Shown: positions 28,201 to 40,200 of the stretch, piece by piece
How positions within the stretch are numbered: position 1 is the first letter of the stretch
Layout of the letters: each line of letters opens with the position of its first letter
NCBI GenBank assembly: GCA_037349315.1
Contig: JBAIAC010000010.1
Span: 35,876,001 to 35,940,000 of the forward strand
Reading direction: 5' to 3'
Source: Chelydra serpentina
Lineage: Eukaryota > Chordata > Testudines > Chelydridae
DNA length: 64,000 nucleotides
Notes under the pieces: model-generated
What the model was told of the DNA's origin: nothing
Databases searched by the model: none
Seen by the model: only the letters and a program-made list of their open reading frames with translations
Program-made: the position numbers and the translations under genes

Positions 28201-31200
28201 GGTTTGGGCTTATTGTTATAGCGCTGAACATATCTGCTGAAGCAAGTGCGGGTGGAGCAGTCAGTTACTCTGCAGAAGTGGCTTTAGAGATAGGCAGGTT
28301 AGATTTTCAGAGCTTTTCATGGGGACTAGATTCACAGCTCCCGGTATTAATTATGATGACAAACAGAAGCTGACACCTAGTTACTGGTATCCCAAAAGGA
28401 AAATACGGCCCCTTTGTGTCTGCTGCAGCTGCTGATTCTTGGCAAAAGGACAAACAGTGATAGCAATTCCAGAGAGGTGTAAAAAGCCAAGAATCGTTCA
28501 TTATTTACTATTCAGATTAGGGGAAAAAGGTGGACAGAGCATATTAGGGCATGTGTACACCAAAGGAGAGCAAAGCCCTGAGGTAAGTGGGGGAAGTGGG
28601 ATACCAGGAGGAAGCAGGAGCAGGAGAGTGCAAGAGGGGAAGACTCCTGCCTCATACTGAGAAAGCAGGACGATCAGCGAGTTATCTTAAGTGTCTATAC
28701 ACAAATGCAAGAAGCCTGGGAAACAAGCAGGGAGAACTGGAAGTCCTGGCACAGTCAAGGAATTATGATGTGACTAGAATAACAGAGACTTGGTGGGATA
28801 ACTCACATGACTGGAGTACTGTCATGGATGGATATAAACTGTTCAGGAAGGACAGGCAGGGCAGAAAAGGTTGGGGAGTTGCATTGTATGTAAGAAAGCA
28901 GTATCACTGCTCAGAGCTCCAGTATGAAACTGCAGAAAAACCTGAGAGTCTCTGGATTAAGTTTAGAAGTGTGAACAACAAAGGGTGATGTCGTGGTGAG
29001 AGTCTGCTATAGACCACCAGACCAGAGGGATGAGGTGGACGAGACTTTCTTCAGGCAACTAACAGAAGTTACTAGATCACAGGCCCTGGTTCTCATTGGG
29101 AACTTCAATCACCCCAATATCTGTCGGGAGAGCAAAATAGCAGTGCACAGACAATCCAGGAAGTTTTTGGAAAGTGTAGGGGACAATTTCCTGGTGCAAG
29201 GGCTCGAGGAACCAACTAAGGGCAGAGCTTTTCTTGACCTGCTGCTCACAAACAGGGAAGTATTAGTAGGGGAAGCAAAAGTGGATGGGAACCTGGGAGG
29301 CAGTGACCATGAGATGATCGAGTTCAGGATCCTAACACAAGGAAGAAAGGAGAGCAGCAGAAAACGGACCCTGGACTTCAGAAAAGCAGACTTTGACTCC
29401 CTCAGGGAACTGATGGGCAGGATCCCCTGGGAGAATAACATAAGGGGAAAAGGAGTCCAAGAGATTTGGCTGTATTTTAAAGAAATCTTATTGAGGTTGC
29501 AGGAACAAACCATTCCGATGTGTAGAAAGAAAAGTAAATATGGCAGGTGACCAGCTTGGCTTAACGGTGAAATCCTTGCTGATCTTAACCACAAAAAAGA
29601 AGCTTACAAGAAGTGGAAGATTGGACAAATGACCAGGGAGGAGTATAAAAATATTGCTCAGGCATGCAGGAGTGAAATCAGGAAGGCCAAATCACACTTG
29701 GGGTTGCAGCTAGCAAGGGATTTTAAGAGTAACAAGAAGGGTTTGTACAGGTATATTAGCAACAAGAAGAAGGTCATGGAAAGTGTGGGCCCCTTACTGA
29801 ATATGGGAGGCAACCTAGTGACAGAGAATGTGGAAAAAGCTCATGTACTCAGTGCTTTTTTTGCCTCTGTCTTCACAAACAAGGTCAGCTCCCAAACTAC
29901 TGCACTGGGCAGCACACTATGGGGAGGAGATGACCAACCCTCTGTGGAGAAAGAAGTGGGTCGGGACTATTTAGAAAAGCTGGACGAATACAAGTCCATG
30001 GGGCTGGATGCACTGCATCCGAGCGTGCTAAAGGAGTTGGCGGATGTGATTGCAGAGCCATTGGCCATTATCTTTGAAAACTCATGGCGATCGGGGGAGG
30101 TCGCGGATGACTGGAAAAAAGCTAATGTAGTGCCCATCTTTAAAAAAGGGAAGAAGGAGGATCCGGGGAACTACAGGCCAGTCAGTCTCACCTCAGTCCC
30201 TGGAAAAATCATGGAGCAGGTCCTCAAGGAATCAATTATGAAGCACTTAGAGGAGAGGAAAGTGATCAGGAACAGTCAGCATGGATTCACCAAGGACAAG
30301 TCATGCCTGACTAACCTAATTGCCTTCTATGATGAGATAACTGGCTCTGTGGATGAGGGGAAAGCTGTGGACATGTTATTCCTTGACTTTAGCAAAGCTT
30401 TTGATACAGTCTCCCACAGTATTCTTGCCAGCAAGTTAAAGAAGTATGAGCTGGAAGAATGGACTATAATGTGGATAGAAAGCTGGCTAGATCTTCGGGC
30501 TCAACAGGTAGTGATCAATGGCTCCATGTCTAGTTGGCAGCTGGTATCAAGCGGAGTGCCCCAAGGGTCGGTCCTGGGGTCGGTTTTGTTCAATATTTTA
30601 ATTAATGATCTGGAGGATGGCGTGGACTGCACCCTCAACAAGTTTGCAGATGACACTTGTCAGGGTTCCCTCCCCACTCTGAACTCTGGGGTACAGATGT
30701 GGAGACCCGCATGAAAGACCCCCTAAGCTTATTTCTACCAGCTTAGGTTAAAAACTTTCCCCGGGGAAAAATCCTTTCCTTGTCCTTGGACAGTATTGCT
30801 GCCACCACCAAGTGATTTAAGCAAAGATTCAGGAAAAGGACCACTTGAAGTTCATATTTCTCCAAAATATCCCCCCAAGCCTCTTCACCCCCTTTCCTGG
30901 GGAAGCTTGAGAATAATATCCTCATCAATTGGTACAATGTGAGCACAGACCAAACCCCTGGGTTTTTAGAACACTGAAAATCAATCAGGTTCTTAAAAGA
31001 AGAAGGTTGGTTTTTTTTAAAAAAGGTAAAAGAATCACACCTGCAAAATCAGGATTAAAGGTAACTTTACAGGGTAAATAAAAAGATTTAAAACACAGAG
31101 GATTCCCCTCTAGGCTTAGCTTCAAAGTTACAAAAAACAGGAATAAAACTCCCTCTTAGCATAAGGAAAATTCACAAGCTAAAACAAAAGGTAACCTAAC

Positions 31201-34200
31201 GCATTTGCTTGCCTTTACTTACAATTTTTGTAATTCTAGATGCTTATTTCAGGTAGGATTTAAGGAGATGATTTTTCCTGCCGTGGTCCCTCTCTGTCCC
31301 AGAGAGAACAACAAAGAGAGCACAAACAACCTCCCCCCACCACAGATTTGAAAGTATCTTCTTTACTTATTGGTCCTTTTGGTCAGGTGCCAACCAGCTT
31401 ATTTGAGCTTCTTAACCCCTTACAGGTAAAGGAGGGATTTTAGGCTACCCTTAGCTATATGTGTATGACAACACTAAACTGGGTGGTGTGGTAGATACGC
31501 TGGAGGGTAGGGATAGGATACAGAGGGACCTAGACAAATTAGAGGATTGGGCCAAAAGAAATCTGATGAGGTTCAACAAGGACAAGTGCAGAGTCCTGCA
31601 CTTAGGACGGAAGAATCCCATGCACTGCTACAGACTAGGTTCCGAATGGCTAGACAGCAGTTCTTCAGAAAAGGGCCTAAGGGTTACAGTGGACAGGAAG
31701 CTGGATATGAGTCAACAGTGTGCCCTTGTTGCCAAGAAGGCTAATGGCATTTTGGGCTGTATAAGTAGGAGCATTGCCAGCAGATTGAGGGACATGATCA
31801 TTCCCCTCTATTCAGCATTGGTGAGGCCTCATCTGGAGTACTGTGTCCAGTTTTGGGCCCCACACTACAAGAAGGATCACCTGGATCGATCGGACTTCAG
31901 CTGTCATTAAGACTGCGCCGATCACAACACGTCTGCCATTCTTCTCGCACTCTTGCCTTTCTTCTCCACGTTCCTCCGAAACGTTTAACGATGTCATCTT
32001 CCCATCTTCTTGGAGGCCAACTGGGGGGTCTTTTCTGTTCTCGCGGGTACCACTCAGCAATGATTGCGGTCCACCTGTTATCCGTGAGCCAGGCTGTGTG
32101 GCCCGCCCATCGCATCTTGTTATGTCTGCTTTCCATGACAATATCTTTCACACCGCTGCGTTCTCTGATTATTTCATTTGGTATACGATCCAGAAGGGAG
32201 ATTCCCAACATAGCTCGTTCCATTGCCCGTTCAGCTACCAACAGCCGTTGCTCTTCTCTCTTCGTCAGTGCCCACGTTTCACTGCCATTCAGCATGGCTG
32301 GCAGCCCTGCTGAATTGAAAATATTTTTACGTGTGGTCTTGTCAATTTTTCTTTTGAGGACGTCCTTGATGGAATTAAACGCACACCATCCTGCCCGAAT
32401 CTTTCGCGAGAGTTCTCCGTTCAGGTCTTGGCGCAAAATCCTACCTCAGCGCCTCAACGTGGTGCAGCGGTAACCCTGGCCCTCTGACAGCTATGGTAGC
32501 GGGGCGTATGCCCTGGTAGGTTTTACTATGCTACAAAGGTGTTGGACTATCCAATCCAGGGAGGAGGGTTGCTCTCTCAGAGGAAAGAGCGCTTTTCCTT
32601 CTCCTTAGAGGTTGAAGGCTAGCTAAGCTTGAGGAGGGGATGGCTCGAAGTGGGATGGCTCAAAGTTAACGGCTAAAACAACACAAGAAGGATGTGGGAA
32701 AATTGGAAAGAGTCCTGCAGAGGGCAACAAAAATGATTAGGGGGCTGGAGCACATGATTTATGAGGAGAGGCTGAGGGAACTGGGATTATTTAGTCTGCA
32801 GAAGAGAAGAATGAGGGGGGATTTGATAGCTGCTTTCAACTACCTGAAAGGGGGTTCCAAAGAGGATGAATCTAGACTGTTCTCAGTGGTAGCAGATGAC
32901 AGGACAAGGAGCAATGGTCTCAAGTTGCAGTGGGGGAGGTTTAGGTTGGATATTAGGAAAAACTTTTTTACTAGGAGGGTGGTGAAGCACTGGAATGGGT
33001 TACCTAGGGAGGTGGTGGAATCTCCTTCCTTAGAGGTTTTTAAGGTCAGGCTTGACAAAGCCCTGGCTGGGCTGATTTAGCTGGGGATTGGTCCTGCTTT
33101 GAGCAGGGGGTTGGACTCGATGACCTCCTGAGGTCCCTTCCAACCCTGTGTATCATAGTCTATGATTCTATGATACACTGGCAAAGTTACAGCGCTGGCA
33201 GTTACAGCGCCACTCAGAACCTAGAATAATCCTGGGAGGCATTTGCACCGGAATGGCCACTTGCGGCACTTGCAGCGGTATTCGGAGTGGTGCACTCTGG
33301 GCAGCTATTCCACAGAGCATCTCTTTCTCTTCTGCCGCTAAGACTTGTGGGAAGGCGGAGGGAGTCGCGGGGAATTCTGGGTCCTGTCCCCAATGACCCA
33401 TGATGCATTGCTTTGCATCCCAGAAATACCAGTGCTTCCGTCCGCATTTGGCACCATCTTTCAACCGTTTGTGTACTGTGCTCCTTGCCTCTTCGGGCTG
33501 CAGGAATGGACCCCAACTGTTGACCAGTATGCTGCTCGCTCTGATCAACACGTCACAATTGGCAGTGGAGTTATTCCTTCAACTACAAAGACAAGAGGAG
33601 TGGCTTATATTTCTCTACTCCTGGATACTAAATCCAGCCACTCAGAGCCAGCAAAGTGCAGGTTATCCACATTTTCCTCCCGAAAATGTCTCTCTTTTTC
33701 CCACCTTTGTCACTGCTGTGGTGTAATGAGTTCTGCCCCTGACAAACAGGAGCCCTTTAGTCATACTTGGTGTGGTGTACGGCCCAACAGGAAGCACTGG
33801 CAATGTTCTATTTTAAAATTGTAACTGGCAGTGATTTTAGTGTATGTGTACAGGAAATAAGCATTTAGTGTTCTACAGAAAGAAAATCATTAAGGGTCCA
33901 GTTCTGATCCAGAGTCATGGCTGTGACCAAAGACCTGAAGATGCCTGTGCCCCACCAGTGTGCTCTCCTGAAGTTGTCCACTCCTCCTGCATAAGTTATC
34001 GTCATTCTCCGGCTGAGCTAAGTTATGCTCTGCTACCGATGACCTAAAGGATCAGTTATGACAACAACGGATTGTCAGGGCACTGGAAAGGCCTAGTATT
34101 CTTACTTGGGACAGGTGGGCTTAGATTCTAGCTACTAAGCCAACTCTCCACCACAGGAAGATCCCCCTTCACTAGGGTTCTCCTCTTGTGTCTCGCTAAA

Positions 34201-37200
34201 CCAGTTTTTGGATCACTTTGCACTGGTGGTATGAAGAATAAAGCAGCCACAGCACAGATAAAGATCAGGGCCTCTGTGTTCAGTTCCACCTGTGCAATCC
34301 AATTAAAATCATTGTGTGCAAATGAAGTCAGAATTTGGCTTTATGTGTACAGTACATGGATATTAGTGATACAATATTATATATAAGACAAAGGCAAGAG
34401 ACTCATAAGACAAGAATATAAATATATTAATCATATCTCCTTTACCTCAAGAGGAAAGAGCGTGTATATATATAGCATATGGCTGGAATAGCAAACTTGC
34501 TGTATTTTTGGCAGGTATTCATAATTCAACATAAACATGCAATGCTGCTCACAAACCAATGGGTACTCTGTTTTGCTGCCTCCACATACATTAACATGTA
34601 TTCTGAGAGAGAGGTTTAGTCAGTCCCCTCTCACATTCAGCTGTGCCGGGATAGCACTGTCAAACCTCACCTCATACTTTTCAGACACGTAGTGTTATGC
34701 ACATGCTTGAAGCAGGAAAACATTGTTCTAGTGTTGGATTGCCCCTGAAAACTCTATAGTACAGCAGTTGACAGGCATTTTATTGATTGAATGTGAGTCA
34801 CATGACTAAGGTACCACACACAGCTTGGCGTTCAGGCCTTGGTCCAGTGGGAGCTGCTGGTGTTCAGCACCACAAAACAAAATCAAGTCACTCATTCAGG
34901 TGCCTAATTGTGGATTTATGTCCCTAATTTTAGGCACCCAGGCTTCCTTTCAGGAATAATGTCTTTTTTTCCCTTCCTTTCAGTGACCTGGCTAGTGCTG
35001 AGTGAAATTTTCCCTGGTGGGATCAGAGGACGGGCCATGGCTTTAACCTCTAGCATGAACTGGGGTATAAATCTCCTCATCTCCTTGACATTTTTGACTG
35101 TAACTGGTAAGAATTCTTTGTTTCTTCTTGAGTGTATATGCCCATTACCGGGCATTGTGATGCTTTCTCAGGGTGTCTAGCACTGTATGTCACCCTGTTA
35201 GCCCTGTGCCTCAGCATAAAAGGGAACTGTTGATGTTAAACTGAGTGACAACTCTCTGCCACTCCAGTTGGTTAGCCAGCCCCACAGATCCCTCACGACT
35301 CTGCCAGTCCTAACTTTGCCTTGCAAGTTAACCCTTGGTGCACTTCAGTTCCTGAACCAGAAGCATCTCCCTGCAGCATCTAGCCCAACACTGGATGCTC
35401 ACAGAAATTACCAAGTGCGCTGGCTCTAAAGAGACACACCTGCTTGCTTGATTTAACCAGGAATTCACATTCTACTTAACACAACAGCACTGAGATGTAC
35501 TTACAATGAAACAGAGAAGTGTATTAACCAAGAACAGACATTTATGTGATATTAAGCAGAGATAATACACAGAAAATAGTTACAAATAAAACAAAAGTAT
35601 TATCACACTTTCTAGTGACAAGCTTAAAGGGCTACAATCCTTGTCCAAGGCAGTCTTCTCAACTACAGCCACTTCTTAGTGTCACCAACCCACTGTTCAT
35701 GGATCCACCATTCACGGTTACAAAGAGCACTGACCTCTTTGTCCCCTCGGTGATGGATAACCAAAGTGTATTTTTGCTTCTCCTTATATTCCCCAAAGTT
35801 GGTCCTTTTCACTAGTCAGGATAAACCCCTGGGGATTAGACTCCAGTGTCTTCCTATGCTGATTTCTCATCCTCATGTTAATTTGCTCCTCCTGCTTACC
35901 TCCAACACAAAATGAACTGTCCAATGTTTTTGGCATCACCATGCTTACATCACAAAGAGGGAGATAACTGTTCTTCCTCTTGTCTGGAAGAAAACCTGTT
36001 TCACCCTTTGGTTACAGATTTTAAAGCTTAATATCAGTAAGTATCCATAGTTCCTCTTATAGCGTAGTTAATATATACATTTCACAATGATATTAATGAC
36101 CAGTGTATCACCGTCTTTCATTTGATATCTCACACAACATTCTTTACAGATGAACACTATGACAGCAATGTGTGAGGTGTAGTGAGTTTTTCAGGCCTGG
36201 CAAGAGTTGCTGATGCAGTAGTGAATTACCAATGCACCTCTACGTCACAGGCATAATGAACCTTTCCCATATGGACAACATAACAGTCACTGAAACATTA
36301 GAAATAAAATGCAAGGGCCAAATTCAGAGGTGATTTGTTGGTGAGTGTTCCAGACCCCACAGAGAGTACACTAGATCAATTTAGACTTCATCTGCAGCCC
36401 TGACTTGCACTCACACGCCAGTAAGTAGGGGGTAAATATGCCTGAGGAAGCGTAATGGAATCAGAGTAAGGGACTAACTTCTATTACCTCTGAATCTGGC
36501 CACAGGTCTCATACTCTGGCTATCAAAGATCTCTTCACTAATAAACTATATAAATAATAGTTAGAACTCAATCCTGCTTCCCCTGAAGTTAATGGAAGTT
36601 TTACTCTAGACTAGTGCTGGTTGAAAAATTTCCAGTGAAATGTGTTTCCATTTAATCAAAACTGACACATTCCTGCCAAGTTTCAATTTTGATGAAGTTC
36701 TGTTTAGGAAAAAACTGGAAAAAAATGTTGTGATAAGGCTGAAACAGTGTTTCAACCTTATCAGAATGAAATGTTATGATTTTTTTGTTTTGAAAAATAA
36801 AAGACTTTACAAATGATAATGTAACAAAATAAGAAATAACTAAAATGATTTGATCAACCTCAACAGTTTATTTCCAGAACTTGATTTCACCAGAAGTTTA
36901 GACATTTTTTGGTTTCAGACCATTTCAAACAAAAACAAGTTTCCAAATTCAGAATTTCCTGCAGAACAGTTTCAACCAGTTCACTGGAGTTCAGCAGAAG
37001 CAGAGTAAGCCCTCAGCTGATTATCTTGGAACTCACTGCAGGTCTGGCAGAGTTCAGTAATGTTAGATGGAGTGCTGAGATTAGGTTATCAAGAAGGGGA
37101 ACCATCCAGACTTAAAACAGGGTAAGGAAAAATACTCTGCTTTTCCCTGGTTAAAACTCAAGAGAAATTTCAGGCCAAATTCTGTTCAGTTAAATTAGTG

Positions 37201-40200
37201 CAAATCCACAAAAATTTGACTAGCAAAAGTGGAGTTAGTCTGGATTTATACAGGGAAGCAAAATTTGGCTGTTAGTCTTCAGTCACAAGACTGAAGGTGC
37301 ATTTAGGTTCCATTGAAGCAAGCAGGAGTTGTACTTGCATTGTACAATACAGCCCAGAGTGTCAGCCTTAACTTTCAGCTCATGACACAAATTGACAGAT
37401 GCTAGGAGATTGTGACTCTGATCTCTTGTATTCTCCATTGTTCCAAATGCATTTTAAAAAACTGGTTATTCACTGGAACCAACAGGAGTTAACTCCTTGA
37501 TCCATTACTGGCACAGAGTGGACTGTCAGCAATGGAAGTACTGGAAACTGCCAGCATGAAAGGATTAGTTCGAGCAGGCAACTACAACTGTGTGAAGTAT
37601 GTTATTTTTGCTTCATAAAATGTTCACATCAAAAGTACATGTTGGAGGAATTTCAAAGAGCCTCTGACCTTACAGACCTGCACCAGTGGTTACCAGACCT
37701 GCTGTCGGGGGATAGCAGCTAGAAGTCAAGCCAGTAGAACATTGCTGAGTTCTATGTGTGGTTTCTTAGTTTGCTTGCACAAGGCTGGAACTAGAGGTGC
37801 TGGGGGTGCTGCCGCATCCCCTGACTTGAAGTGGTTTCCTTCCATTATATGCAGGGTTTATAGTTTGGTTTAATGGCTCTCAGCATCCCCACTATACAAA
37901 TTGTTCCAGCACCCCTGAACCAGGCACAATTAAAAACTGCGGAATTGGAATTAATATGCAAACTAGATACCATTACCTTAGGCTTGAACATTGACCGTGG
38001 ATGGCTCGGTCATTACGTTAATTGAATTTATTTCCCCCCCTTAACACCTTTGTGTCAACTGTCTGTAATGGGCCATGTTGATTATCACTTCAAAAGTTTC
38101 TACTGATAACAGTTCCTTTCAATTAATTAGCCTCTTAACGTTGGTATAGGCACTTCCACCTTCTCATGTTTCTTTGAATGTATAAATATCTGTTCACTGT
38201 ATGTTCCATTCCATGCATCCGATGAAGTGGGTTCTTAACCCACGAAAGCTTATGCTGAAATAAATTTGTTAGTCTCTAAGGTGCCACAGGTATTTTTCTT
38301 AAAAATATAAGTTTTCCTTGTGGCACAACAGTTACTTACAGATAAGAGGGCTGAAATCAACCGTGATTTCAATGGGACTGCCTGAAAAAAACCTCTTGTA
38401 ATACTAACAAAACATTTTTTTTCTTTTATAGACCTAATTGGTCTGCCATGGGTGTGTTTCATTTACTCAATAATGAGTCTAGCATCATTGGCTTTCATCA
38501 TTGTGTTTATACCAGAGACAAAGGGATGCTCTTTAGAGCAAATATCCATGGAACTAGCTAAACAGTAAGTATCAAGTGTATTTGCATCCCCACCACACTC
38601 CCAATTAATTTGTGGCCTTTTACTGCCAGATTAATAAACAGAAAGTTACTTTGGATTTGTTTGCAATATCAAACTCCTTGAGGGTTTGATCCTTCATTCA
38701 CCGAAGTCAATGGCAAACCCCACATTTATTTCAGTGGTGAAGGACCAGGCCCCAAAAGAGGATTTACAGTCTCCCACTATCAACTTCATTGTGATGAATA
38801 AGTAAACTGTAAGAGTATCTAGACTAGAGGTCAGGTTCTCCCGGGACACTCCAGCTGCTTTTTATCAGAACAAAAGAGGAAGAGTGCACTAGGGAATCTG
38901 ACCTTTAATGATGGGGTGGACCTCAAAAGCTTCAGAGGTTCAGATGAGTTTTAAGCACACAAAAATTCTGATCTGAAAGAACCTTCCGAATTGCTCAGGT
39001 CTGCAGATTTGTTGGGGAAATTTCACCAAAAAAGACCTACCAGGAAGTCTTGTGTATGTCCCTACTCAGTTGTATAGGGCAAACTCCAGCATAGCAATAG
39101 TGGAGTTAGATGGCTACATGGGAATGAGGATACTTGCACATTTTCCTTCTGCCTGGCCCATTCTGATCATCCTCTATGTGATGGAGTTCCATCTGCTCCC
39201 TTCCATAATGCATAAGCAGAGGAAGTCCTATGTAATTACATATTTAACAATGAGCCCCCAAATCTCATAGGGGCACAAAGTTACAGTTCTATAGTATTTA
39301 TATGCTGTATCCACATTCTTTAGGTAGGAGCTTCACTAATCAGAAATTAACTGATGCCTTTTAACAGTGCTAATTTTTGTGTATGTCCCCTGATAATTTT
39401 GGGAGGGATAAACAGGACTGAGGTGTAAAACTAAGGACTTTCCTGAAGTGTTTGAGATGTGCTGCAACCCTACATAGGGCACAGGATTACAAAGGACCTC
39501 CTGGGTCAGAGGCTTCATAGGGAATCCAATCATATAAACCTGTTCACAAACTTATCAAGCTCCATTTTAAAAACTAGTTCAGTTGTTTGTCCCATTTCTC
39601 CAATTGGAAGGCTGCTTCAGGGCCTCACTCCTCTGACGGTGAGAAGCCTTTGGCTACACCAGCTGTCTGCTTTAGCAAAGATCAGCCTCACAGGAGTCCA
39701 ACATCATGGAAAAAGGGGTACGGAAATCACAGAAAAAGATAGTTGGCCACTGTAATTCTTATGGGGTCATGTTACAGATGTCATAGGGTGAAATCCTGAC
39801 CCCACAGAAGTCAATGGGAATTTTGCTATTGTTTTTATTGGTGAAATCCTGGTCCCATAAGATTCTTTTGGCTAATCAAACCAACCATTATCTGCATCTG
39901 AGTAGACTATTGCTATCCCATCTCTGCTGCTGCTCTGTGCTCCTTCACTAGGTACTACTAATTTGAAGGACAGGATATAACAAGTTCCACTGGCTGGATG
40001 TTGAAATGAGAAAAATTCTTATAAGAAAGAAGATTTTTTTTGTGAGAGTAATTAGCCATTGGATAAACTTATCAAGGGAGATTCTTTATGACTTGGAGTC
40101 TTTAAATCAAGACTGGAGCTAGGCTGTTCTCAGTGGTGGCAGAATACAGAACAAGGAGCAATGGTCTCAAGTTGCAGTGGGGGAGGTCTAGGTTGGATAT

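Larger units (their letters stand above)
28570..33167 (+). mobile_element. CR1 LINE, nearly full ORF2, interrupted by two nested insertions
   Basis: The CR1-clade retrotransposon encodes an APE endonuclease (about 28660-29550, with the [18 protein letters not shown] and SDHEM-type motifs) and a reverse transcriptase (29630 on, with [30 protein letters not shown] and FADD). Coding resumes after the insertions at 31476 with [11 protein letters not shown] and at 32694 with [15 protein letters not shown], ending at the stop near 33080. The 3' end has the TTTGAGCAGGGGGTTGGACT phrase and an ATTCTATGAT-type tail. Inactivating changes besides the insertions are a frameshift near 28990 and a stop at 29548. 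ORF1 is absent or unrecognised, so the copy is 5' truncated or its 5' boundary is unclear. Confidence 0.93.
10329..34983 (+). other. SLC2A12 intron 2 (24.7 kb, repeat-rich)
   Basis: Donor GTAAGT, acceptor CCCTTCCTTTCAG. The intron holds most mobile DNA of the window: a duplicated 121 bp block (11169 and 14320), an inverted-dimer element (12165-12721), a solo LTR (14490-15146), a hAT MITE (21505-21772), a palindromic MITE (27721-27997), and a CR1 LINE with nested insertions (about 28570-33167). Between these, 15150-17700, 23100-24750 and 33750-34980 show no gene, only decayed repeats and simple sequence. 17750-19150 looks like unassigned repeat sequence. Confidence 0.9.
35107..38431 (+). other. 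SLC2A12 intron 3
   Basis: A 3.3 kb intron from GTAAGA to TTTTCTTTTATAG. It holds AT-rich MITE copy B (36615-36983), palindromic repeat pieces near 37170-37265, and an abundant reptilian repeat ending near 38300. The 35170-36290 part is non-coding and may be a decayed LTR-type repeat. No gene is seen. Confidence 0.85.

Noticed and set aside
31843..32473. Two overlapping plus-strand open frames of 156 and 206 codons
   Set aside because: They are the antisense of the RTE-like coding frame on the minus strand and show no protein similarity.
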